From contig JACDQD010000104.1 of the NCBI GenBank assembly GCA_019843655.1, positions 3,410,001 through 3,474,000 on the forward strand: a stretch of 64,000 bases of DNA. The letters run 5' to 3'. A program made the translations under genes and the position numbers. The notes beneath the pieces are model-generated. The model did not search any database and was not told the DNA's origin. It saw only the letters and a program-made list of their open reading frames with translations. Positions 1-12,977 of this stretch are shown one piece after another (positions within the stretch are counted from its first letter, which is position 1; each line of letters begins with the position of its first letter). Source of the DNA: Lethocerus indicus (taxonomy: Eukaryota; Arthropoda; Insecta; Hemiptera; Belostomatidae).

Positions 1-912
1 AAATAAATCGAACGCCGCCGGCCAAACATAATCTGGCAAACCGACTATTTTATTCGCCGATTGCTCGAATTGACGCCAGTTGGGACTCTCTGCAATCATC
101 CGACTTGAGGTCCCCGATAAAGACGCCCAGTTGTCACAGAGTGCAAAAAATATCACTTATATTTAGTTCCCTCTGGACGCGTCTTTCAACCTTCTAATAT
201 TTTGTGAGACATAAAAGTATACCGACGTCTTCCACCCGCGTTGGCGGATATTTTGCTCATGATGTGTTTATTACATCGACATCAGTTTAAGATATTTATG
301 TTTTGGGGGTATTTTGGGGGTTCTCATCTGCATCAATCGTTTGTTTTCAAGTCGCAGAATTTTTCAGTAATAATTATTTAGCTTTTCCAATAAAATATCG
401 TTTTTCTTCTTATTATTATTTTTGAAAATATGTTAAAACGTCGCTAGGATATCAAATCGTTTAATTCTATAATCAAATCAGGTGCCAACCCCCCAAACTT
501 ACGGATCCGCAGGGCATTTTGACACTATATTCATTCATATTGTGGCAACAGTAGAAATTAGATATGTGTCGTTTTCATGGTTGCTTTAAATGATTCTTTT
601 ATATTTCCATACTTACCGAAAACGTAACCATTATTACCGCCATTACCAGATCCCTTTCGGTCGGTGTTGACGCTGAGTAGTCTGATGTCGTACTCGCGAG
701 CCTTGGCAAATAATAAATAATCCCCGAGCCCTTGCGACAGAGGCCCTTTAATAGGACGATGGTGGGAAAGGAAACGGCGAATGAAAGCTGGTCGGGGACG
801 CGTTCGTTGGCACTCGCTGAGTCACTGGTCCCACTCAAGCCCAACTCCTAGTTATTTCGCTCTCCCCCCTGTGCCAATCTAAGATTTGTCGCAATGATAA
901 CAATTAAAGGGG

Positions 913-976
<64 letters not shown>

Positions 977-2337
977 GCTCTACACGACTCCTATATCATT
1001 GAATGTTTTATTCACGATTAAGAAAAACATACCGAATTCATAAAAGACAATTCATGATATTTTATTATCAGTACAAACAAACAAAAAAGTGAAGGTTTCC
1101 GTATAAATTGGGCCGTCCAGCAATTTATCGAAATATCACGTATCATGTATAATAGCCAAAACAAGGATATTATACATGAGAGACAATCGACAGTAATTAA
1201 TACAATGACAGACTAATGAATACAGATAATCGCGTTAGCGCCTAAATCGGCCCAGTTCTCGCGATTTTGGCCGCCCGTACCTGAATTGAGAGCTACGAAA
1301 CGCTCCTTTCGAACTATTAAAAAATAGCTCACAGTGATTTCAATAATGCGGATTAGAAAGGACCCCTTTAAGGCTAATTATAAAAAAGCGATGCTTCAAA
1401 TTTGGCGTTTATTTCCAAATTATTTCATGAAACGCGGGATTATTTACTTTCTCCATAGCGTTTTCTGCAGGTTGAGCGGCGCTGGAAACAGCCACTTTGA
1501 ACTGGAACAATCGATAGCGCCCGACATGAAACGTAAAGCTCCACTGACTGTTACAATGAATTGTCTTTCTTTATTATGAATGTATGTTCTCTGATTTTAC
1601 CTTAGTCAACTGCCTCCTTAATTCTACGAAGAAGGATGTATAGCTTTTCTAATATTAGGAAATTTTAATTATATATCACCACTCTCACGTTCTTCCGCCC
1701 CAACTCGCTTGTTCGGTCCTAGACCGGTTTGGGTTTTCTGCAATCGTCAGTAATATATTGTGACAATTGACATATGTCGACTGCCCATGAATCATCATCA
1801 CTGTCGCTGACTCAATGACAGGAAAGTATGATCAGCGAACACGACTTAAAAAGACCGGTGTTTTCTTAGTGTGCTGGCCTTAAGCCGCTTGTATAATTAC
1901 TGCGGCATTTCATTCCTGCGACACGGAATCAATATGCTTTTTTTCAACTTCAAAGCATTCAGTGCATAGTACCACAACCTGAGAGAATAAGAGAAAACCT
2001 GAACTTCGCAGCCAGGAAAAAATGTAATCGAAAGCTAATCTAGCTAATCGGTTAAGGATTTGTGACGGAGGGGAACGTAACTGTGCCAATGGGTCACCAA
2101 ACCGCCGTCCCTGAACCCCAGGGGATTGAGATTTTTGGATGAGAGACTCTACTGGGGCGGCGTTCGAAATTAAAAAAGGCGATTCGGCCGGTTTTAAATC
2201 GTCGGCCCGATTAATTGGAAGGCGTGTATCGACGCCCAAAGCCGTTTATTTCTGTATTGGCAGAGCGCAATCGTTGAACCGGCGACTCCGCGTTGCCGTG
2301 TTGTGTGTGCGTGAGGCGACCTTCCGCCCCTCCACAG
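1..2337. other. Non-coding, no gene recognised
   Basis: I see no convincing coding exon here on either strand. Base composition is mixed, with frequent CpG, and there is one long TA microsatellite. The last part ends in a pyrimidine-rich tract and AG that could be the acceptor of the candidate exon starting at 2338, so much of this may be an intron of that gene. Confidence 0.5.
915..973. repeat. (TA)n microsatellite
   Basis: About 59 bases of uninterrupted TA dinucleotide. It is one of six long TA runs in the window. Confidence 0.95.
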
Positions 2338-2864
2338 TCTGCCCCCCGCGGCCGCCTCCATAGCGGACCCTTGCACCGCCTCTCAGTCCATGACTCCGAC
2401 CGGGGATCTACACTTGACAACTCCACTTCGAAATCAAATTCGGACAGCACCGCTAGCAGTTCCTCTTATCAGTTCCTCTACAGCCGGTAAGTGGCTCCGA
2501 TCGATCATTCTAACAAAGGCGCCGGTTTTGTATTCCCGACACGCTTGGTTTTCATTGCGTTTAAAATACACGATGTGAGAATCCGACAATTCGTAGAAAT
2601 TTCCCAAACCGAAGAATAATTCGAAATAAACAAGTTGAAATCTTAACGTGAGAAGTGTTTTATTGCACGAATATTGTATATAACATAACATTACAAGTAG
2701 GCCTTGTTATTGTTATTTTTGGTGGCCCGCTATGACAATTACAGTGCAGAAATGAGGAGAAGTACGGTCAGTATCTGGTGCGCCCGTGGTCTCACTGATG
2801 AGTCACTCTTGACTGACAGTAGTAGTGATAGTAAGAGGATGTCGCTCGGCTGTCAGTGCGGGAA
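2338..2864 (+). CDS. Two candidate coding exons of an unrecognised Ser/Asp-rich protein
   Basis: Two adjacent open segments, 2338-2486 and 2745-2864, join in one frame. The first follows a pyrimidine tract ending CCACAG, encodes 49 codons plus 2 bases, and ends at a consensus donor CG|GTAAGT. The second follows TTACAG, completes the split codon as Arg, stays open for 40 more codons, and ends at AA|GTACGT, again in phase 2. The first is Ser/Asp-rich (for example SNSDSTASSSSYQF) and the second contains LTDESLLTDSSSDSKR, a phosphorylation-type low-complexity pattern. The matching phases and codon-like composition suggest a real gene whose other exons lie in long introns or outside the window. 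I do not recognise the family, and I found no convincing next exon before the glutamine synthetase promoter. Confidence 0.45.
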
Positions 2865-5800
2865 GTACGTACGATTTTATTCGTTCTACAATACACGACA
2901 GGTCATTTGAATTATTCCAAGTTTATTTAATTAGTCCAAGTAATATATGCCGTCTAAGAATTATTTTGCGGCTGAGATTAGCACCCTTATGAGAATTTCG
3001 AACAAATTAAACTAAGTCGAAAATATTGCGGAAAGTCGAAATCATTTATGCTATTTCGTTTGGTACCTATTTCACGCTGCGGATGAGTTACATTTATTGG
3101 GAAACCTGAAATTTTGAGCGATCCACATTTTCGCTTGGTTGTCCCCAACGGGTACGAAATCCTAGAGAATTTGTTTTAAAAAAGTAAGTTTCTTATGAGA
3201 AAGACTCAAAGCAGCGCTGGTTTATAGCTTTGGCGCCGAAAGCCGTTCGTGTTCCGTTCCAACACGTGTTCAGCCGTTATCGTCCGCGCGGGCCTCAAAT
3301 CTCGGCCAAATGTATATTCGCGTTTTTCTCCGGAATTTTGCGAATTTCGGTCCGAATTATATTTCTCAACTGGGGGCGGTTTAGCCGCCAATTTTGAGAT
3401 AGGGTTCTCCTATAAACAGCGGCGAACTCGAACAGGGGAGTGACGGACGCGCATAAACAGTGGCAGCTGTGAGACTATGCAAACGTGGGAACTCGGCTGA
3501 AGGTCGATATTTGACATATAAAGGACGCTTCAGTCGACGTTGATATTAAATATTGGCCGGAATTCTTTCCCGCCTGAATTATATAGGCCGAACAAGTATT
3601 TTGACTTACTCCGTTCGAGTTCATGCCAGAGTCCTGTGCTTACACTTACCGATTGCCGAACGAGTACCTTTTTATAGGTATAACTGTGTGTGGCGTCTTT
3701 GCAGACCAATATTACTGAATGTTACGCGAGTGATGATCCAGTTCAAATTACATTTTTATGTGCGCATTCGTTCTTTTCTGTATTCTACATTACATTATCC
3801 TCGTATTAGGGATAAATGTGACAGCAGTTTTATTGAATATTCCTATAACTGGCGGCGAAGCGTTAACGCGACGATGTGATCTTACTCCGCTTGTTTACGA
3901 TTATTTGCGTATATTTTGCCAGTGGAATTCTGTTCCGACCAAACCCCCGGCATAAAGGATGCGTTAGATGTGAATGAATTTGGGCTCGGCTCCAAGCGGG
4001 CACTCGGTCGGGGCGTGATTCGCCCTCCTCCAGTTCGGAGAATGCCTCCGTTTTCGAGGGGAAAAAGGAATGAGATGAAACCTTAAAATGGCTAGGAAAG
4101 TTTCGATCGAAGAAATGCCACAGTACAATCTCGACTACCCGGTCGTAGCGTTGGGTTAAAGACAATAATTGGCCTTATTATCAATCTGAGCCCATCACAG
4201 CTTTATATACATATATACTGATCAAAACATATTCTAACTAAAGGAAACCTAGTAACTGCGTGTTAATGATATGTTCATATCCGTTGAACTTAAATATAAT
4301 CAGCTATAAAATAATTCATTTCCCAATAGTTGCATTAATCCTTGATAAATTATTTCGGCAATTCGGTGTAGAGACATTGGGACTGTTTGTAATTTTGCGA
4401 TATTTTATGTATATCGCCGTTTAAGCGGAGGTTTTCGGTTTGCGGGAACAGTGTTATACTATGTATGCTATGTTCCCACCTGCTCAATTCACTCTAAAAA
4501 TTTAAAACATTCGGTAGAGTCCAATCCATAAAAAGAATTATGTATTTGCCAATACTTATGAGAGGCGTTCGGTTTTACCATCGCCCCGGGATCGATGACT
4601 CTCCGGTTCATCTCTAATTGAGAAATGAATTGATTTTGATGGCACTGCAATCTTCAAAGTCATCGAATATATCGTATAATTGGTAATTAGTATTGCGCCA
4701 TCAGCGGTTATCGGCATGAACTGTTGCTCCAATTCACGGAATTATAGCGATCTCCCTTTCTCCGATATGTGCATTCTAAAATAATGTGTGGAGCATAGCA
4801 AATTTCACTGGATTCACTCTGAGCCCGGTTTTCGTACTATTTTTAAAACTGTTTTTTTCTCGGGCAACGCTTCTACGTTTATTGTAGCTTGTTCCCGTAC
4901 GTGGGAGGACGTTTCCAGGCTCAATCAATGTCGTATAACATATTGCCTTATCTTCGGGTTAAAGGTGATGACTAACAACGGGCCAATCGGCTATAACGGC
5001 ATAAAACCGTACAATTGCAGAAGGAGTCATATAAAGTGACTCAAACCACGTTCCCAACCGATAAGTTCATTGTTTTGCGTTTCCGTTGAAAGTATAAAAA
5101 AGTATGTTGTAGAACAGTGACTATTTTATTATTGGCTGATAGCCTTCCGGGTACTGAAAATGCTCCATTGTCACGTTTGTCATTCGACCGCTATCATTAT
5201 TTAAAAATCCCCTTGTTCTGCGAAGTTCAGCAAATTTAAACTGAATCGAACCACTGCAGTGTAATTAATAAATAACGTAGTTTACAGATCATTTGCTACA
5301 AACTGTAGCCAATATGGAACTACGAAATACACTGCGAATCACATTGTCCATGGAACTTAACATCCAATGATTTTATTATTAGGAAACGAAGTAATGAAAT
5401 AATATTAGGCCGTTAAATGTTCAATATTGTGACCATTCTAAGTCAGTAGAATAAAAGTGGTCTAGAATTGTCTATGGTCGATGAACCTGCACAATGTGTC
5501 AGTGAATTATTCATCAGAGGAAATATCCGACTCTTTCTAATTGAGAGTTATTATACTTGTTAATGGCCTTAAATTACTGTTATTTTGAATTTAACCGAGC
5601 GCACTTATTCCGATAAGCGTTCCTATGTTACGTCCTGTCAAAGGAGACCCCCCGTAGATAAAACTCTACAAATGTCAAGATTATTTCTATTTTAGATTTA
5701 TTATTGAACGTCATAAAATTACCTGGGAAATTGGGATTTTCAAGGAAAATGAATGACAATGAAGAAACTAAATTTATTACTTGTATTCATGTTTATATAT

Positions 5801-8800
5801 ATTTATTTGTATATACCCCATCGCTTATCCCCCCGTCATTGCATCGGCGGTATGATGCTAAACACGCAATACATGGTTCCTTATGGCCAAATTCAGCGGC
5901 ATTCCTATCGAGATGGGTTAGAGATTCTGCAAAACGATTGTTTACCGTTGGTTGCATTATTAGGGTGCTGTCATCTACTTCCAGGCAAAATGTTTATGTA
6001 AGTTGTGAGATTGATTTTTCACGCCTTAATAACGTATTAATATTTATAGATGCGGATCTTTTGATTCAACGTCGAATCTTGAATGTGGTTATATTTTATT
6101 CATATGTTATTTATTTTTTAACATCAATAGGGTTTCTAATAACAGCTTGAGAGTTGAATCTTGTTTTCGGATTCAATTTTCCGTATATCTCACCCTAACA
6201 CAAAGTATAAGTACCTTGTACAAACACATCCTTATATAAAGTGGGCTCTGGCTTATTGAGAACAACTAACCATATTTGGGCATCGTCGTTGTCAGTTATG
6301 CCGTCAATTATAGTTATTATGAAGTAAGAAAACAAAAGGGAAAAGAAAAATGAAATCTATTATGGCCCGGAAATAGGCCAGCGATAGCCTCGAGTTATTT
6401 ATTGAGATTAGCTTAATCTCAGCGACGACCTGGAGCCAATACCCAATTTGAATAACAGATTCCTTTGACGTTGCTCCTTCGCACAAATTGATATTATTTT
6501 TTCGGATCATCTTTTTTTTCTATTTCGACCTGAAAATCGTTGAAAATTTAAGCAGTTACAAAATTCAAGCAAAATTCAGCAGTTCAGTTACAAAATATGT
6601 TGATTTTTACGAAAGAAAGTCGGAGCTGTGCAAGGATACACGAAAAGCATAATAGAATAACAAAGTATTCCTACAAACTAATTTTAGTTTATACTTTGGT
6701 TTAATTAAATACAGTGACACATTTAATAAGTTAATATTACATTGCTCAGAATTTAGCTTGTATAAATTGGACAGACGGAGATTGTCCTTGTTTTTATTGT
6801 TTAGGGTATAAGTTTTCATTATTTTTACAGGTCGCATTTTCTAAAGTAAACGCATTTATCTGCTTAAGTAAATCGACTTTGTGTTTTACGGACTGTAGAT
6901 TAAGTTGCCTCGTTCTGACCTACCGTGAATACACTTCAACTGTACAAGTTGCAGGAACAACGATGGATTTTTATCTTGAATGATATTCCTCGAAACGCCA
7001 TGAACACTATACCTTTTTAAACTGTCCAGCCTAACACGAAATACCAGCTGGATCAAACGCCCGGTGCCCGGCCGCGTTGTTCGCGAACGCACGTTATCAG
7101 ATAAGGATGAAATACGATCCCTTGACGGTTTATTGATTTAATTACTGTATGAAACCTCGATGTTTTCAATTATCGTAATTGCCGGGACGGTGTCGCCATG
7201 CCGTATATATATTATGACTGGACTCTGCGTACCGGTTTCAATTTAATTTCGCAAAAGGTAATTTCGCAGGAGGCGAAAATCATGACAATCCGATTATTCA
7301 ACTGGTAATGCGCATCTAATAATTAAGCTGGTGTTCATGTCAGCTTTAAGGTCTAAACTGTTAGGAATTCACTTATGAAATATTTATAATAAATAAATGC
7401 GATTATTCACATTAATAAGTTGTACTTTTACTTAAGATTATTCCGAACCAAGATTGTCCGTGCTTCTCTATCAGAAATATTCCCTCAGTCAGATAACCTT
7501 CCCCGTGCCAAGATTATTTCTCCTCGAGCGCTAGGCCGTTGGTCAGTCCTAACTTCTTGAACTAGTCATAAGAAAACATTCGACGGTTTGATTTGAGTTG
7601 TCTCGCTTCGATAACGGAAGTTATGTGGCCAAACAGGATGCCGATTGATTAAATATTCTATATGTCAACGGACAGTGACAGTAATCTGTTCGACACACTT
7701 ACTGTCCGTAAATGGTATATTTACTTGAATAATATGTACTGGAACTCATAACGCTTCTAAAGTACACACGGCAAGGAGGTCGGTGTGCCTTTTGTAATCA
7801 ATGCCCCAATAAATATGGTAAATATGAGTACGAAAATGATAAACGTTCGGTTGCATTAAAAAGTCATTCATTGCGTTAAATTATATTTAGTTCGATATGG
7901 AACGATAGGCCCATTATCCTTCTTCCATTGACGGTACGATAATGATATTTAAGCAAAATTCAATAGAATAATTAAATTAATTTGTTTTTATAAAATTGCA
8001 AATAAATACTGCAGTTATATAGGTTCATTTAGTTTCGTACTAATTGAGACTGTAGTGTTCCTTGTTCCTCAAGACGAGTGAAAACCTTTAACTCGAAATT
8101 GTCTCATTTGTTTTCAATCTGTCGCAGTTTCAGTATACAAGTGCCATCTTCTGTACTGAAATGGTTCTGCAACTGATTTTATTTGCTTTATAAATACGAT
8201 TACTTATTACCGCCGGTTTGATATATCGGTTTGCGGTGAAAATTTACGATGAAGATTTACGTTGGGAAAATAAATCGTCTTTCGTAACGACTCGGATTGC
8301 CTTCGGTGTCCGAAAGATTCTTGGTCCGGATCCAACACGTGGAAGGTTTGCCCAAGTTTCGTATTAAGCCCAAGAAATATGTAACGTGCCGGACCGGTCA
8401 CGAAGGCCGACTGGGCCTACAGTTCTCCTAGGGCTCGATTAATTCCTAATTTTTAATTTGACTAAGTACGGTTGTATATCTGCAATATTTTGACTTTCCG
8501 TTATCGGTAGAAAGGCCCCTTGCTCGAATAGAGTCGGTATAGGTTTACGGCTTAATCTCCGCGGTACTCGTGCCAATGAGACAGCGATTTGGCCCAGAAA
8601 CCGAAAATCGTATGAATTTTTATCGTTCCCTCCGATTAGCGGATATTTTTTTCCACCTCAATATGGAGAATACCAACAATGACCTAATGCTCTTTTATCG
8701 GCCCCTAATATCAGGACGCGAGGCCTGGAGACCGACCGCTTTTGACTGTGAGTATGACGCAACCTTGATAAAACCTTGATAAAAAACTTCGCTAATGGTT

Positions 8801-10454
8801 CGATTGAAACTTATTCGATTTTGAATTTGTATCCGGCGCATTTTAAATACTGCTCGTGTAATACTACACCAAAATAATATCTACGGTGGCCATTGTTCGG
8901 GTAGTTTAAAAATTAATATTAAGGTCCTTCTGCCAATAGGGAAGTAGGTTCTGAGAAATATACATTTTTATTACCAGCATACTGATGGAAAATCTAGCGC
9001 GATAATTATGTTAACGAGAAAAATAATAATTCCACAGTCGAGAGTTATTTGCGATTATATTATTTTTACTTCCATTTCCACAAAATCGGAGGTAAATTGT
9101 ATTAAACATAAAGTAAAATGACGTTTAGTTACATGGCACTTTTGACACTGATAAGCTTGTTTACGCAGATCATAGTTGTAAATTTAGGTCGACAAGGCCG
9201 AATGAGATTTGCGGTCCACGCATTGTTTATTTAAATATCCGCGATAGGAATAAAAATGATTTCCTTTTGACCTATTATAACCCACTTCAGGACGGTATAC
9301 GTTCCTTTGTCCGACATAGTTAAAACGGTTTCTTGGGGTCTTCATGAGTGTTTTTACTTTTATTGTCCTATTGTATATTCAAGTTAGATAACCCGGCGAG
9401 GCGATTAGTTCACGGAATACAGCGTTGGCATATCGTGTGCATCAACGTGTACAAGCACTGATATTAGGTAGTTTTCATATTGCCGATATTACCCGCCGAA
9501 TGATGCTTTAAAAAATATGTATTTTGTGTGGGTAAAATATATTTAGTCCCACGCTTCGTCGTTCTGGGGAAAATCCACATCCTTTATTGTTCCGCTTTGA
9601 TTTACTGAAATTTGTGGTTCAGTACGTTAAATTTTCTATTTTTGTGATATACCTCCTGATATTGCTATTGTACTCCACCTAATGGCACTATATACTATGC
9701 AAATACGGAATGTAGTACTACCATCACTCTTGCTATCCTCTGTTGTCACTCCCTTTTTTGGTCCCATGCTAGATGGGTTTCGATTGTCGTAGTCATGACG
9801 GTTTTACCGTTCGTGTCCCTTCAGGCAAAAGTGCCATTAACTGTACTGCTGTTTCACGTGTGGCCCAACCGTTACAATTTAACAAGTCGTAACCTTTGAA
9901 CGGGCTCCAAGCACAATCGGCTGCGGTCCACGGGGGCGTGTGGTTGCAGTCTAAATAAATTAAGTGTGGCGCTCCAGCCTCTAAACGTTTTATGATGTTT
10001 ATTTTTAAACATTCGAACTAAACACCGCCCGGGCCTTCGCCTTCGTTTGATTAACATTCGAATGAGTACTCTAGTAACAATAAAACTGTATCGAATAAAT
10101 AAATACTTATTCACCTCAGATTGTTTATGGTCTTCCATGATACATTATAATTAAATAAAATGAGAAAACAATGGAGCGTAATTAAGAATAATGAAATTAA
10201 TTTAACCGGACTGTCGAAATTTTATTTACGAAGCGAAAGAGGTCCAGTAAAATTATCTCAATGATAATTTTTCGAATGAAATTGTTGTTGAAAGTTGGAC
10301 CCAAGCTTTGTACTCTGTAGGTAGCCAAGGCAGTTATGGAATTTTCCAGTGAACTCTCCTTATCGGAACAAATTGCCAGTACTGTTAAATATACAACGGT
10401 AGTTCAACAATAAAACAACTCCCCCATGGGAAACATTGGGGTGGGTTCAGTCGG
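2865..10454. other. Long non-coding stretch, possibly intronic or regulatory
   Basis: Every open segment here is short, lacks recognisable motifs and lacks paired splice sites. Composition is intermediate with frequent CpG, unlike the AT-rich block after 15 kb. It may be intron of the 2338-2864 gene and upstream regulatory DNA of glutamine synthetase. No RNA gene or mobile element was recognised. Confidence 0.5.
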
Positions 10455-10462
10455 TGACGTCA
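10455..10462. promoter_or_regulatory. CRE palindrome upstream of glutamine synthetase
   Basis: A perfect TGACGTCA lies about 84 bases upstream of the TATA box at 10546. This octamer is the classical binding site for CREB/ATF-type bZIP factors. Use in glutamine synthetase regulation is inferred from position only. Confidence 0.5.
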
Positions 10463-10545
10463 TCTCGTGTTATTTGCCCTATTCATTATCTATTGTCAGT
10501 AACGTATCTGTTACGTACAAGATAAGTCGCGAATACTGTTGTGTG

Positions 10546-10553
10546 TATAAAAG
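10546..10553 (+). promoter_or_regulatory. TATA box of glutamine synthetase
   Basis: TATAAAAG is followed 35 bases downstream by an initiator-like GCAGTTAGTT, with the inferred start near 10581. The sequence after it reads as an untranslated leader ending in a good splice donor, so this is the likely core promoter of the gene coding from 12978. Confidence 0.65.
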
Positions 10554-10580
10554 GCGCTCGCACTGTTTGAAATCGAAAGC

Positions 10581-10700
10581 AGTTAGTTCTTGAAGTTTAA
10601 GGAAGTAGTACACAGCTCTTGCCGCTCGCCCACTGTGAATCCAAACCCGATTTTATTACTCTTCAACATCAGACATTGTTTCGGAACTACATCCGTTTAA
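10581..10700 (+). other. Glutamine synthetase 5' untranslated first exon (predicted)
   Basis: About 120 bases between the initiator and the donor TTAA|GTGAGTATT. It has no useful open frame. It would splice over about 2.3 kb to the acceptor TTTGCAG at 12971, six bases before the start codon. Intron 1 (10701-12971) shows no other exon that I can support. Confidence 0.55.
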
Positions 10701-12977
10701 GTGAGTATTCAAAGTAAAATATATTAACTTCTCCCGTCTCTCTTATAATTTTAAAACTGAAAATCAATTCATTTCAGAACACACAGTAGGCTAGATAGAT
10801 CCCGTGGATTGCTCCTGTACTCTTCACCGGTGTAGGTCACGTACGACAGCCGATAGCGTTGAGTTAGAAATATGGTGGTATACTTGCCCATTCTCAATTA
10901 AACATCCTGTCGACGCTATCTGATACATCAACCGCACTTTAGGAGTTTGACTAATACGGGAGAACAAAACCCGGTACTTTCGAGGAATTCTTAGAGATGG
11001 ATTGAACTGTCGCGCCGATGCTTGTTCGGCTGAGTGGATCGTTTGAAGAAGGGGTGTACGTACGTCCTTCTCTCCTGTCAAAACGAAGCTCTAAATCGAG
11101 GTGCTGGATCTAGTGAATGAATAAAAATTCAAATATCCCGGTTCGGTGGTTTCCGTGACCTAGGGTAGTTTATCAGGGGCTGTTTCCCTATTGAACTGGC
11201 TGGCCCAGTTCTAACGTCGGATTGAATTGACCCGGGTTGAGGGTCCCGCGTTATTCCTCGCTTTCAGTTTTTCCCCCGGCTCGAAACGAAACGCCGAACT
11301 CTGTCCTCTGTTATTACTAGGTACCGTCGCCGCGTCCCAGTCCTCATAGTATCGATCATCATTGAATTACTCATTCGGTTTTAATAATATAAGGCCGACT
11401 CGGGATTTCCGGTTTACGGACATGTTCAATAAATTATGCCTGACCGACGGGCACAGGTCTGTTCAGTTAGAAGTATTTGCTTTAAAAACTATAAAACAAT
11501 TGTTCTTTTTTGATTTATGGCGTTAGGCCTTGAATTTGTTAAGTTATACAGAGGTTGTGCGAATGGCTCAGTACTGTAGGCACGTTACAGCCGGACGAAA
11601 GGCCCTAAGCGTTTCCGAGCAAAGTAAAGAAATATTACATCGTGGGTAGTATACACAAAGTCTCTGTGTAATCCTCTGTTTTGGCTCGTGGTCTTTTAAC
11701 TTGTATGTTTCGGACGCCGCCTGAGCGAAGCTTAAGTTGACCTGTATTTCGCCGTTCTATTAATAAATAAGCGTTAAGCAAGTGTTGGAACCGGTGGCCG
11801 ACCTTAGCTCGGATCCAGAAACCAAATTTGAGTCTACCCTTTAAGAAAAAATGTCTCAATTTATTATCCATCTAATTATTGTTAGAGCAGGAAATTTTAC
11901 AGCTGTCCCTTTATTATACCGGAAACATTGTTGCAAAGTTTACTCGTAAAATAATATGCCCTATCTAAACAATGAGAAATACTGAGTGGCTAAGAAACCT
12001 AAAAAACATGAGTGTTCCCAAATCTGTATGTTCCCAAAACAACACCAGTTTTACAGTTAAACCTATTATTCAATTAACACGAGAAATACAATTTGAGGGA
12101 AATACCCAATATTAATTATGTACAATGAAATAAATACGAGTGATAAAAATTATACATTTTGACTAAAAAGTATTGAAACAGTTACATACATATAATATCA
12201 GCGGTGTTCGGAATTTCAATAAATTCCATTCGTAAAATTGTGAGGAGCTTACGCATATCGAAGCGCAATGCCAGGGGTGTTACATTTGGTAGGATAGTTA
12301 TTTTGACTGATCTGAAAATTAAAGAATCGTGTGACCTATTTTTACTAGACACAGCGCGGTACAGGATGTGTGCGGTGCTAGATATTTAAATGAACGACCC
12401 CGTGGTATTGTCCCACTTTAAATTTTGAAAGTGGCGTTAATAAAGGATATTTTCGTACGTCGTCAAATATATTCGGCTATTGAGTTCAACAAAGATTAGC
12501 CTCAAGTAACGTAATTACATTGTAGAGTTCGGATGCTCCCATCGAGGTCAATCGTCACCCGATCTATATCACCAAATGGTATTTATTTGACTCGACTGGA
12601 TGAAATGTGGGAAGATATTATCTGGAGATAATATTTAAAACGTGCTTTTGACGCAACCTTTTGACATCTTCCGCTCTTTATTCGATTCAATCCGAACCCC
12701 CTACCCGATATTCCCGATAAGCTCTATCTCGTTTACGTCAAATGCGATTGAAAAAATGATTCTTCGATGTTGATCAAAGTACGTTCGGGATATCTTACGA
12801 TCGTCAGGATACGGTATACATAGGTTTAAAAGTTATAAAAATGTGCTCTCTTTCTTTTGGATTATCCTTCTTTGCAAGCAGTTCAGTAATTGGAATACGC
12901 TAAAAATAATATGGAATTTAAACAAAGATTTGATGCTCGTTGTCTGACTGACCCGACGATTCTGTTTGCAGGCCAAG

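Noticed and set aside
5704..6150. 148-codon open frame
   Set aside because: It is in AT-rich non-coding DNA, with no motif, no splice context and no protein-like composition.
8570..8779. Open segment ending at a GTGAGT donor, considered as an exon of the 2338-2864 gene
   Set aside because: It has no good acceptor with a pyrimidine tract, and the composition is not protein-like.
10779..10830. Second untranslated exon of glutamine synthetase after TTTCAG at 10778
   Set aside because: The acceptor is plausible, but no clear donor follows. The simpler model splices 10700 to 12972.
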